Position numbers and translations under genes: made by a program
The notes under the pieces: model-generated
What the model saw: only the letters and a program-made list of their open reading frames with translations
Told to the model about the DNA's origin: nothing
The model's database searches: none
Assembly: GCA_973895155.1 (NCBI GenBank)
Contig: OZ316892.1
Location: 12,462,001 to 12,526,000, forward strand
From: Marsupella aquatica
Lineage: Eukaryota > Marchantiophyta
Direction: 5' to 3'
Length of the DNA: 64,000 nucleotides
Part shown: positions 11,350 through 22,863 of the stretch, piece by piece
Layout of the letters: each line of letters starts with the position of its first letter
How positions within the stretch are numbered: position 1 is the first letter of the stretch

Positions 11350-12837
11350 ATCTCAAGAAATGGACACCAAATTGTCAAAACTTGGCCTCCCAGTCCAGTC
11401 TAGTGAACGTGCTTTTAGGTGCAAGCTTCTCCTTACTTTAAAGACCTCGAGAATGGACAACCAAATTGTCAAAACTTGGCCACCAAGTCCAGTCTAGTGA
11501 ACATGCTTTTAGGTGCAAGCTTCTCCTTACTTTAAAGACCTTGAGAAATGGACAACCAAATTGTCAAAACTTGGCCTCTTAGTCTAGTCTAGTGAACAAG
11601 CTTTTAGGTGCAAGCTTCTCCTTAATCTAAACACCTCAAGAAATGGACACCACATTGTCAAAACTCAGCCACCCAGTCCAGTCTAGTAACATGCTTTTAG
11701 GTGCAAGTTTCTCCTTACTTTAAAGACCTTGAGAAATGGACAACCAAATTGTCAAAACTTGGCCTCTCAGTCCAGTCTAGTGAACATGCTTTTAGGTGCA
11801 AGCTTCTCCTTACTTTAAAGACCTCAAGAAATGGACAACCAAATTGTCAAAACTTGGCCTCTTAGTCTAGTCTAGTGAACAAGCTGTTAGGTGGAAGCTT
11901 CTCCTTAATCTAAACACCTCGAGAAATGGACACCAAATTGTCAAAACTTGGCCACCCAGTCCAGTTTAGTGAACATGCTTTTAGGTGCAAGCTTCTCCTT
12001 ACTTTAAAGACCTCGAGAAATGGACACCACATTGTCAAAACTTGGCCTCTTAGTCTAGTCTAGTGAACAAGCTTTTAGGCTGAAGCTTCTCCTTAATCTA
12101 AACACCTCGAGAAATGGACACCAAATTGTCAAAACTTGGCCACCCAGTCCAGTTTAGTGAACATGCTTTTAGGTGCAAGCTTCTCCTTACTTTAAAGACC
12201 TCGAGAAATGGACACCACATTGTCAAAACTTGGCCTCTTAGTCTAGTCTAGTGAACAAGCTTTTAGGCTGAAGCTTCTCCTTAATCTAAACACCTCGAGA
12301 AATGGACACCAAATTGTCAAAACTTGGCCACCCAGTCCAGTTTAGTGAACATGCTTTTAGGTGCAAGCTTCTCCTTACTTTAAAGACCTCGAGAAATGGA
12401 CACCACATTGTCAAAACTTGGCCTCTTAGTCTAGTCTAGTGAACAAGCTTTTTGGTGCAAGCTTCTCCTTAATTTAAAGACCTCGAGAAATGGACACCAA
12501 ATTGTCAAAACGTGGCCACCCAGTCCAGTTCAGGGAACATGCTTTTAGGTGCAAGCTTCCCCTTACTTTAAAGACCTCGAGAAATGGACAACCAAATTGT
12601 CAAAACTTGGCCTCTTAGTCTAGTCCAGTGAACAAGCTTTTATGTGCAAGCTTCTCCTTAACCTAAACACCTCGAGAAATGGACACCAAATTGTCAAAAC
12701 TTGGCCACCTAATCTAGTCTAGTGAACATGCTTTTAGGTGCAAGCTTGTCCTTAATCTAAACACCTCGAGAAATGGACACCCAAATTGTCAAAACTTGCC
12801 CTCCTAATCTAGTCTAGTGAATATGCTTTTAGGTGGG
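11350..12837. repeat. 94-bp tandem satellite array, about 16 copies, partly in 188-bp dimers
   Basis: The phrase GAAATGGACACC/AACC recurs with its AAA at 11358, 11452, 11546, 11641, 11734, 11829, 11924, 12018, 12112, 12206, 12300, 12394, 12488, 12582, 12677 and 12771, a period of 93-95 bp. Each unit carries AATTGTCAAAACTTGG, AGTCTAGT or a variant, GCTTTTAGGTGCAAGCTTCT and, in most copies, a CTCGAG site. Two unit types alternate: one with CCACCCAGTCCAGT and CTTACTTTAAAGAC, the other with CCTCTTAGTCTAGT and CTTAATCTAAACAC. Between about 11924 and 12488 the 188-bp dimers are nearly identical, which points to recent amplification of the dimer. The array ends abruptly near 12837. It lacks the short-repeat plus unique-spacer structure of a CRISPR. 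Confidence 0.95.
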
Positions 12838-14787
12838 AGCCAATTCATAAAAGCCCTAGAATGGGAAGCTACACGACCTTCTTGGTCGCCCATCGCTGGG
12901 GCGACGAAAGACCTCCACTCTCAACCATTACGGCGGTTCCCATCTCTACTTAGCTTTTTGCGTCGTGCAATTATTCGGTCCTGGACAATTTCCATCATGG
13001 ATCCCACGTAATTGCGCTTCTTCACCGTGTTGTCAAGGGATCCCTCAAATCCTTCTCTCGTTGTACATATGGCTTGAAAGTTTGTGCCGCGGAATTCCCT
13101 CCGTGATTGTCGAGCACGTTGTACCTTGCCGTTGTACCTTGCCAATTTGATTTCTGACTTGCGTCGAGGATTGGTAAGAGCGTGAGCATTCAGACGAAAC
13201 GGTGATTTTGGAGGGTGACAAGCGGAGGGAAGAGGCGGATGTAGCTGAACGGGACGGGGATCGGATGTGAGCACGGAAGGTGGACGTCGAATGGGATGAG
13301 AAGCAGGTGAGACAAAGTGAGATGAATTGTTGAAAGGGTGCAGATGTGTTTGAGAGTAGAAGTAGGCGTTGAAGGTGACTATGGAAGTGCAATGTGACGA
13401 GAAAGATGGCTATCCGAAGAGAAACAGAGAGAGAACCAGGGAACGAGTCTGTATGTCATGCCCGTCAAGAGTAGAGACTAGCGTGACCAAGAAGACAGGT
13501 CAGGGGCATCAAGAGTTGATGCAATATGACTGGTGGATTGATCTGTAGAGTTCTCGATCATGTTCCAATCGCCTGCCAAGATCTAATTGAGATTGGGGTT
13601 CTAATTGGACTGCAAGCAATTCCACATCTCTGTGCTTTGAATGGAATTACGGGGGCGGTAGATATTTAGCAGGCCTACAGGTCCCCATTTTAATCCGTCT
13701 CGCCCTGGCTGCTCACAAGAGTAAGTGACTAAGGGACACCCTTAGCAACCCTCCTATAAGAATCACGAATGGCGCGAGTATGAGGACGCACACGGGTGCA
13801 AGTTTTACACGCCCTAACCCTAAAGCTGTTACATGAAGCTGAAGCCCTCCTCCTGCCCCCTTCGACCGACTGTGCCTGAGGTCGTTTGGTCGTGAGATCA
13901 GAGAAGATTCGGATCTAACATGTACATTACCTGTCTGTGTGACTCCAGTGCTGTGTTGTAATGGGTATCCTAAAACATGAATGTCGTTAGGGATTGCCTT
14001 CCACAAAATCCAGACCTACGTAAGGAAACTTCCTTTGCTGATGATGTACATTGCGACGTGGATGACCGTAGATGTATATTTGGTATGTTGTGGTTCTAAG
14101 GATCGAAGCCACAAAGAACCAAAGATACGTCGAGTACAAGAATCTGTGGAAACCTTTGCAGGGTTCGATTTGTAAAATTAAGTGAGATTAGTGCCCCCGG
14201 CCCTGGAGTCTCGAAGGCTATGTGAATGAATGTGCAATTATTTGCAAAACGGCATAGTCAGGGAGCCCATCGCCTTGGAGCAAACATTAATGTCCGTGAA
14301 GAAAGCTTCTCATGGAAGGTACAACCGACGTCGAAGGACGGCTCTGAAGAATCGCTAGGAAATTCCTGAAGCAAAGTGTGCGAACCCTTCCTCTTTCACA
14401 TTACACGATGTGGCCGAGGCCGTCAGAGTTGAATTCAGTATAATTGACGAGGCTCGACACGGATAATGTGAGTTCACTTTTGCATGATGTATCGAGGCAT
14501 TTGGAGTTAAAGTTGTATCCAAGGATTCAACAGAATGCTTAGGTAGTACAAACCAGAGCTCTCTGATAGGCCTTTGACATGAGCTTACGCGAAAAATTGA
14601 ACAAGGGTAGCATCTTGAACCGTTTCTACTGAGAGTTTGATTGTTATCACGTTTACGCCATAGAATTAATAGTACGTATAGGCTCCTGGATTCTAGTTGT
14701 TTTTCGAGATCTCTGTCTGAAAGCGAGGAGTTCCACAGTTGGGCATTAGAACAAATCCAACTACAATTCATGGCTAAATTATGGTTT
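12838..14787. other. Spacer with unrecognised short open frames
   Basis: Overlapping frames occur on both strands (for example 13392-13045 and 14771-14355, both minus), but none carries a motif I recognise, and mutually overlapping frames argue against coding. The DNA is less AT-rich than the flanking repeats, so it may be an eroded gene. No RNA gene was seen. Confidence 0.35.
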
Positions 14788-15075
14788 TTAATATAATATG
14801 TTTCCCGGTTTGCACATCTTCATCCATTCCTGAAGTGCAACTGCAGTCAGCTGGATGATGGTTGGGTGCTTACAAAATATGAGACTGGTAAGATTGCCGA
14901 GGGACGCAGATTGAACCTTGCAGAAGAGTATTTTACCAGTTTCTGCAACACTCACTGTGGCTCTCAATTCGTCGCCTTTGAAAGACTCATCATCCTGGGA
15001 ACGAATAGCCTGTTTCAAAGTCTGGAACAAGAACTCTTGACCACAGCTACCCATGCCAACAGGATGGTCGAACAC
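14788..15075 (-). CDS. Unrecognised ORF, possible terminal exon
   Basis: A minus-strand open frame of about 95 residues with a protein-like composition: a central segment EFLFQTLKQAIRSQDDESF is followed by ELRATVSVAETGKILF and a hydrophobic stretch TIIQLTAVALQEWM near the end. The frame stays open upstream (GINKRVFDHPVG), so this could be the last exon of an otherwise lost gene. The overlapping plus-strand frame at 14866-15240 has a less protein-like sequence. I do not recognise the family. It lies about 1 kb upstream of the plus-strand RING gene and would be transcribed away from it. It could equally be a chance frame. Confidence 0.22.
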   Translation of the reverse strand: MFDHPVGMGSCGQEFLFQTLKQAIRSQDDESFKGDELRATVSVAETGKILFCKVQSASLGNLTSLIFCKHPTIIQLTAVALQEWMKMCKPGNILY

Positions 15076-16105
15076 CCGCTTGTTAATTCCCTGCCATGCG
15101 AGATGCTCTTCCCTTGGTATGAGGGACTAGATTGTTTGCTGCAGAAGCTCTCTATTAGCCCTCTACGGTCGCATCCCCAATTGGGTATTCGTGGACAAAA
15201 ATCCATTCTCGTTTTCTTTATATGTTCCATTCTGCTGTAAAGGAAACCAAATTAGGACAGAATGATCTCATGTTCAAATGAGAGTAACTGCACAACTACA
15301 GCGCATGCTTGCTCATGCACTCATAAACCTATTGTGTTCCGAGTGGAGACAATAGTGACTCCTGCCAAAGAGTCAGTAGTTCTTCAGTAATCCACATCTT
15401 ACAAAGAGGTAGCAGGGGATGCAAGTAGTTTGAACAACAACCAATAAAATAGTGAATCCGTGACTTGCAATTAGATCAAGACGACAATCAACAGGGGAGA
15501 CCCAGGGATCCCATGCATGAGAAAACTGGAAAAGATACAACCAAAACAAGCTTAGTCATCTCGATTTGTCAACCTGCTGTAATCTTAGAAATAGCACCAA
15601 AAGAATCGATTTGGCGGAGAAGTGGTTGACCAATGCTGTTGATAGTTCTTGTTTGGTGACCGCTAATCACAAAACATCTGGTTCTGTCATATTCTGTAAT
15701 GTGTTTTGTGTGGTCTTCTCTGTGCAAGGCAACATGGCCCTGAATAAAATTGAATGGGCCAAAAAATAATTGTCGACACTAGGGATGAATTACATTATTT
15801 CTTCGCAGGCCAAATTGTCTGTAACGAGCGAGCACTGTTCGTCCATGGTTGGGTTTATGTCTTGTGTTTTGAATCTTTTCCTTGTATTGTAGAACAACAA
15901 CAGAAATTTCTTACACCAGCTATGTACACTGTTGTCTGCATTTGTCCAGAACCCCATTTTTCTGCGTATCTTCTCCCACAGATTTACTGCCCAACAAGCA
16001 TCAATTGTGGAATGTCGAGGTTACTTTTCTATGGATTACTACCGTCTAGCTGTAACCAAAGGGGCAAGCTGAGACTGCCTACATTTCTTTTGTCATGTGG
16101 AAGTG
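15076..16105. other. Upstream region of the RING-H2 gene
   Basis: This stretch should contain the promoter and 5' UTR of the gene that starts at 16106. A plus-strand frame runs from about 15754 to 16152 but ends in another frame and is not homologous to anything I recognise, so I treat it as untranslated or a spacer. No TATA element could be assigned confidently. Confidence 0.4.
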
Positions 16106-19100
16106 ATGGAGGACGGTACCTATACAAGAAGTGGCACACCAACGGTTGGTGAGACTTATAAGCAGGGTTTATCTTGGCCAGCAGCAGACATACAATACCA
16201 GTACAGTAGCAGCAATTTTGGGAGTGGTCGTGGGACCAACAGCTTTAGTAGCGGAGTACATCGTATGGAAGAAACAAGAGAATCTTGGCATGAGCAAAGG
16301 ACACGTGTGCAAAATTTGGGGAGAGGGCCAGAATGTGGCAGATCTCAAGGCCATGAGTCATCACCGGTCCCTTCAAACATTGTTGTAAATCATTCTTCTG
16401 GAGCCCAAAGATCTCTGGGATCAAAAACTGTTGCCACACTGCAAGGTCAATGGAATTCAGCGCAAGCTTTGTCAGATATTATAGACAGTTCTGTGCTCGG
16501 TGACATGGATACAGGTAGAATTCTGAGTATGGGTCTCAGCGAGGGACTAGATCTTTCTGAAGTCTCGGCCCTTGCAGGTCCCAGCTGTACTGGTGTTAGT
16601 CTGGAGTACTCTCTGGGGGAATCTAGCATCTCAGGTAACAGCACCTCAAATTTGTTCCCTGGCCAAATTTCTGCCCAGGCAGTTAGTACAGCCGTTGACT
16701 GTACTCTAGGAAATGGCTATGAAGAGGGTACTGATAAAGGGGTTGGTACGTCTAGAGCATCTTCAAGCTTGTCCTTGGCTGGTAGGCCCACAAGACCAGG
16801 GAGAAACTGGGCATGTACTGCATCGAGGAATGCAGTGGTTGAAGGATCGGCTGGTGAATTCTTTGTCAGAGCGCCCGTGACAAACTCTCTTCCCACGAGT
16901 CGACAAGGAAGAGGCAGTCAAATGCATTCCAATGGAGTCATGGGCAACTTCAATTGCTTGTCTAACCCTCTAACAGCTAGCAGAAACACTAGCCACGGCA
17001 CATTGCTGGATGGAGAGACTTACAGAAGAGATTCGCAACTTTTTCTTGGCTCAGCTGCTGACAGGGTTCCAGACAAGGAGATCCCTACTTTAGACGGAAG
17101 CTCGTTAAGGAGCCTGGCATCCAACCCACGCGCTACTAACAAGCATTTGAGAAGTAGCGCAAGGTCTACTGCATGTAAGAGGAAGGGTTGCCCATCAAGT
17201 CTCCCTGTCAGTTTGTCGTGTAGGAGTGGGTCCCCTCACTGCTCTCGTGTACAAGAAAGCCATGGTATAAGGTCTACAGGGGCTTGCAGCACAAGCAGGC
17301 GCATTAGTGGCACTATAGGTTGTATGTCTGCTTCTGATGTTGTTGCTTCTGCTTCAGCGCTTGTGCCTAGGTGTTCTGAAACATCAGTTGCAGCTAGTGG
17401 AGGGGATGAGCCACGTTCAAGGAAGAGTTCACTAGCCTGGAACGGAGATTCTCCAGGCAGTAGGAGGGCTGCAAAGTCCCCTTCATCAGAAGTTACAGGT
17501 GATGCTTTGGGCCTGAGAGATGTAATGACAGTTGGGACAGCAGGGTACATCGTTCAACAGACATCACCGACGACACAACCACCACTTGCACAAGCTGCGC
17601 AAAGGGCAAACCCCGCAACTGAGCGTGATTCTTGGTGCTCCCAAAATGATTCTGTAACTGACTGTTTCGCCAATACAGCGTTTGTGTATGAAAATGGCGA
17701 GATGCTCATGCAGTCAACTGAGCAGCTGATGGCTTCTAATGAAGGCCGGAGAAGTGGGAGCCAACTAGTCTCAAGTAGCAGGAATGGGGGCACAGCATCT
17801 GGAAGACGTAGTGACCATATTAGCTCTTTGTTTGGAGAAAGGCTTTCTACCCGGTACTTAAGTGGCAGCAACAGGACTATGACGACTGGCACTTCTGGTT
17901 CGGTTGTTGCCACAGACAGCAGGATGCGTGTTCGAGATCATCTAAACAGCTCTACTGAATTTCCAAATAGTTTTGGTAATGTTGTAGCTCATAGCCGAAA
18001 TCTCGTGAGTACACAGGGAGTTCTACATTCAGGAATTGCATCCAGGTCATTACCTTCGAGGCTACCTCCTCATACTCCTGTTGCACGCACTACGCAAAGT
18101 TTGAGCTCTGTACATCTTTCAATGCTATCCTCGCAATCCTCTGGACTTAGGTCTTCTCGGATGCTACCTTCTCCCCCAAGAGCTCGGTCTTCATTCTCAT
18201 CAGCCATGGAAGTACTGCCGTCTGCATCCGCTATTTTTCAAGGTTCTCTGTTGCCAAGACACATTGAAAGAGGAGGTGAGTCAGATGCCGAAAGCATCGT
18301 GGGGCTTCCATTCCGTGGTCTTCAGTTATCTGATGGGGAGCATCGGCCTCGACAAGTGGCAGAGGGTCTAGCGGAGGTTTGATTCTGTCTCATCCAGGTT
18401 TTCCAAGCAATTTCTGATGTTCACGTGGGTTGTCACCAGTCATTTCTGCACAATCCTGGTGAAAAGGATTGTTCAACGCTGTATATGTGTGTGTCTGTGT
18501 GGGGGGGGGGGGGGGGGGGTTAATTAGGAAACATGTCCTTGATCCTACTGAAATGATTATTGGGGTTTTCGTTCTATAATTCGGTTTTGTGGATTTTCAG
18601 TAGATCTCTACGATTGCTATGGCCTTATCTCTTCACGGTTTTTCAGTTTTTCTGCATGGATGTCATCAATTTCCTGTACACTTCTGCTGTTATTGTCTGG
18701 AATATGTGTTTTAAGTAATCGGACGCCTCATTGACAATCAGCTGCTTATACTCAGGCTACTTTGTTTGGGCAGATTTTACTTGCGCTTGATCAAGTGGAG
18801 CGGGATGAGGATCTGACTTATGAGGTTTGTTGACGCCTCATTGAAGCCAGTAGACCCAGTGGCTAGATTCTGTTTGTTTGTCGACTGATTTTGTTTGTCG
18901 CGAGAGCACGCTACTTTGCATGCTTCCTATCAATGCTCTAATTGACACTTTCCAGGAGATAAAAGTAAGTTTGAAGCGATTTGACATTACGCGTTCCTTA
19001 CGATCTCTTGTTCGTATGCAATATTTGCAGCAATTGTTGATGCTAGAGGCAACCCTTCTTTTCGGGGGAATGGGACTTCATGACCAGCATAGTGACTTGC

Positions 19101-19786
19101 GACTGGATGTGGATAATATGTCATATGAGGTACTCGTGGGAATAAATGGTGTCTGTATAAACTGCCTGGTGCTTTCTTAGAACAGTCTGATGGTTGTTAG
19201 TAACAGCTATTTTTGCAGAAAAAATCGTGCACGCAACCTTTCAGTGGGTTTTTAAACCTTGTTGCAAGCTCTACTTGAATCTCTAGTAGAGCCGGTAACG
19301 AGAATTTTGGGCCTGTTGTGTTTCGCTTGTATTCTATAATCTTGAACTTTGACAAATTCTCCAGGAACTACTTGCCTTGGAGGAGAGAATTGGCAATGTG
19401 AGTACAGGACTCACACTTGATGTTGTTAACAAGCATTTGAAAAAAGGTAGATACTCTTCTCAAGCCGTGATAAGTGCCGGCTCACTGGAGAGTGACATCA
19501 AATGCAGCGTTTGTCAGGTATAATCCAGCATCTCAATATGAGCTAGCATTGTGCGAGAAGAGGAAAATATAAGCTAGTGTTGTACTTTGCTGGTTGTCAT
19601 TCACTGCTCACAAGAGTTTCACTTGACTCCAGATTTCATGGTAAATCTTTGCAGGAAGAATACGAAGATGGTGATGAATTGGGTGAAATTGACTGTGGTC
19701 ACAGTTATCATATCTCTTGTATCAGGCAATGGCTCATACAGAAGAATGTTTGCCCTATTTGCAAGGCTTGTGCCTTGTCGTCGTAA
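16106..19786 (+). CDS. RING-H2 E3 ubiquitin ligase, MBR1/MBR2-like
   Basis: Five exons: 16106-18376, 18774-18824, 19031-19129, 19365-19517, 19655-19786, giving 901 residues. The long first exon encodes about 757 residues of Ser/Gly/Thr-rich, probably disordered sequence. The small exons encode the conserved C-terminus of this plant family: LLALDQVERDEDLTYE, MLEATLLFGGMGLHDQHSD, LRLDVDNMSYEELLALEERI, then the RING. The RING-H2 finger is C-x2-C (CSVC), C-x-H-x2-H-x2-C (CGHSYHISC) and CPIC, so all eight metal ligands are present, and WLIQKNVCPICK is typical. RING-H2 proteins bind an E2 and transfer ubiquitin; Arabidopsis MBR1/MBR2 target the Mediator subunit MED25. The frame is open slightly upstream (GTG at 16097), but ATG 16106 is the first methionine. 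Every internal exon is phase 0. Intron 1 holds a 19-G run. Confidence 0.9.
18501..18519 (+). repeat. Poly-G tract (19 G) in intron 1 of the RING-H2 gene
   Basis: An uninterrupted run of 19 G follows a GT-rich microsatellite (18487-18500), about 125 bp after the donor site. Runs this long are unstable, prone to quadruplex formation and sequencing error, so the exact length is uncertain. Confidence 0.9.
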
Positions 19787-22700
19787 TACTCTACTAGAGA
19801 CGTCCTCAGCCATGATGGCATTAAGGTGAAACAACAGAGATCACATGAAAGAAAGGGTCTGGTGCAGAATGAGGCTCAGCTTTTGCTCCCGAGCTCTCCA
19901 AAAGCATTTCATCATATCTTGCAATAGATGATACGTTCTCTGCCTTGTGGCTATCTCTGGGGAAAACGAAGAGACTCCTACATCATATGGCAATTAGTTA
20001 TGCACTGTCTTGGCAGGGGCTATTCTGTCACAAAGGGAACGAAGGTGGACAGGAAGCATTTCATGCTAACCTCACATGAGGAAAGGAGATACGAATTTGA
20101 ATAAGCTCTCTGCGCACTAATCACTTCGTGCAGGTACATACTCAATAGAAATGCAGGCCCAGAACTAGCCAAAGTCGACTTGATTTCAAAAGATAAATCG
20201 CATGTAATAGTATTGTGCATGCACCTTACTGCGCCATTTCGTCAGTGTCCTCCTATACTAAAGAATGTAACTGATACAGTCCTTACCTTCTTTGGTTTTT
20301 TACAGACTCTAAAGATAAACATCCAGATTTTCTATACTTTCTATTAGTGTTGACTTGGTGCTCAGTAGCTGATCCAATGTGTTGTGATTCTGCGGGACAG
20401 AAGTCTGCATCTGAATTTAAACCCAGATTGGGTTGCTACGTTTCTCTATTTTGATTTTGTGTTGTTCCAAACTGAGTCAAGTGCTCGTTTTCGTTTCAAT
20501 GAAAGGCTTAGGTCTCTGCTGGCTGACTTACATTTTGTGGCTTTATCTCATTTGATTGATTGCCTTTATTTGGAAGCGTGTTAACTGTTAACTACTTGCT
20601 TTTCACTCAACAATTTCTGTGAGAGTTTTCAAACAAATACTTCACAGAACATTAAATGCTTTCCAAAGCTCAATCGGAGCCGCAGTGAAAAAGCGAGGTT
20701 GACTTTGTGAAGGAAACATGAAAGAGTTCACATCCTCTACTGACAGTTCAGTGTGGGGTAACTCCATTATACTGTGCACGATATGAACTTGATCGTACAA
20801 TTGAGATAAGAACCAATGAGGGGGAACCACCCACCAGCAATTGAGGGTGTGACCGCAATTTAACCACCTTCAGGGAGGGGTTTCTTCTACTCTAATAAAT
20901 GAATTGATATTGCTCGAGTCCACTTTATTGAGTGTAATAACGTTGTTAGTACTTTTGAGAGCAGGGGCAAGCAGGGGTGATCAAGAATTTACACATCAAT
21001 GTCATGCAGCCCCCAAACGACCAAATATAAAGATATTGCATCTGGACATGGTCCGAACTACGTAAATAGGTCGTGTTGAGCTCTTTGTTTTCGGAATGTT
21101 TGAAGCCTCAGACCGGATACATTAGTTTTGCATCTTAGTTCTCTGTTAGGTACAGACATTTGACTAATGGTTGCAAGCACTTTGAGAACTTTCTCTCCAG
21201 CCTTGATATAAAACGTACTCAGCCCGTGACTGGTAATTGACGTGGTAATTTTCTCTCCTTGTCCCTCATTGTGAAGAGTGTTGTCGTCGGTGCATGCTCT
21301 CACTCCTTTCTTGCTCAATCATTTAAGAAAATAACTAAGGTGAAAGATTTTCATGAATCTACTACTTCCACAATACCTGCATTCTCCCAGATTTGTGTAC
21401 CATTTACTTAAGCTTGCTCTGTTTGTTGGGGAAGCTGGTGTCATATTGTCTTAGCTTGTGGTTGTTTCATTCCATGCGCACCTAGAACCTGTATTCTGAC
21501 CTCGTGAAGGAACCACTACCACTTAACACAGTAGTATGTCCCTTTCCCAATTTTACGTCCTGGAGAATCTGTGAGTGAGACTAAGGGCTATTGAATCTGT
21601 GTAAATATTTTGAAATCTGTTCACCTGTATCGTTGATGAAGGTTATGAAGCAAAATCATGTCAGCCATGGCTCTAACCCCCTAACAAGCCTGACCATGTC
21701 TGTATGGAATTAAGTACCTTGAAGAATGTAGAAAGTCCTCCAAGACAAAAACTGTATAACATATCAAAAACCCAGCCATACCGTCTCCTTCAAGAGATCC
21801 CATTCATGCCTACCTTATAATCAAGGGGCAGGCTATTCAGGTATTTAAGTCGCACATTCTATTAACGGGAGTGCCGCCGATGACAAATGGTCACAAGTTG
21901 TATCGAGGTGTAAGGTGAAAAGTTGAGAAGATTGGGCGAAAATTTCCCCAGTGCATTACATCCACTCAACCCCCGATGGAACTGGGCAGTAACTCCAGCT
22001 GCCCCTAATCTCAAGTCAGGTACTTACGGCCCACTACTAACCTCATGTTGGGAAAACTCACGTGTCCACAGACATTACTCTCCCTCAGGTCGGGAAACTA
22101 ATGTGTCTCCAATAAGATGAGTGGCACGGGTCCCACTTAAGCCATATGATAGGCCTGAAGGTTCCTTTGAATCAAGGTCCCATATCTAAAGCATGCCACT
22201 ATGCACGATCAAAATATCATTTTGAGCGCGAAAATGAGAGGGTGAGTAGATCGGAAAAATGATCCATTTCACTCTGACATGTTGGATGTTCAGAATATAT
22301 TCAAGAAAGAAAAACTTCATCGACTTCTGCTACAAGAAGTAGTATCTCCCTGTAATAACAAATTTTGAAGGCTAAACATACTGAGGAATTGCGGAAGTAG
22401 TAACCTTGCAGTCAATGACTTTGCCAGGATAGCCACACGACATGCGAAGATGATTGATTCACTTCGAAATTACCATAGCAAGGGAATGTCCAGACATCGA
22501 TCTCGAAGAAAAAATATATAGATTTCCATTTCAGAAACAATTCATTCTACAATTACAACTAAAACCGCCATGGATAGAAAATCAGGTTCCCTCTGAAGTA
22601 ATCAGAGATCAGGCGCGGTGAATATAATCCTAGCACCACAGCTGGCATCGATTACAATCGTGAGATCTGAATACACTTGCATCAGTCAGACCGAACAAAT

Positions 22701-22863
22701 TATTCAGGTGCTCTACCTCTAATGTCCACCCCAGAACCACAACCGAAAAGAAAGAGAGAAAAACGAAAGACTTCGTACTCTAGGTAGACAAAAGTCAAAT
22801 CATAGGAAGGCATTCCTTCATACTACCAAAACTGGATTGCACTGAAATAAGACATTGTTTCCA
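19787..22863. other. Spacer between convergent RING and PTB genes
   Basis: This contains the 3' UTR of the plus-strand RING gene on the left and the 3' UTR of the minus-strand PTB gene on the right. The middle has only short unrecognised frames, the best being 21318-21058 on the minus strand (86 aa, no known motif). No repeats of note and no RNA gene seen. Confidence 0.45.

Noticed and set aside
11350-12837. CRISPR array
   Set aside because: The entire 94-bp unit is repeated with no unique spacers, and the host is a eukaryote.
13045-13392. 115-residue minus-strand Ser/Arg-rich frame
   Set aside because: An overlapping 117-residue frame runs in another phase of the same strand; neither has a motif or splice context supporting it.
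14866-15240. 124-residue plus-strand frame
   Set aside because: It overlaps a more protein-like minus-strand frame and has no recognised homology, so it was not called.
17236-17913. Two minus-strand open frames of 104 and 119 residues
   Set aside because: They are antisense to the long first exon of the RING-H2 gene and carry no motif.
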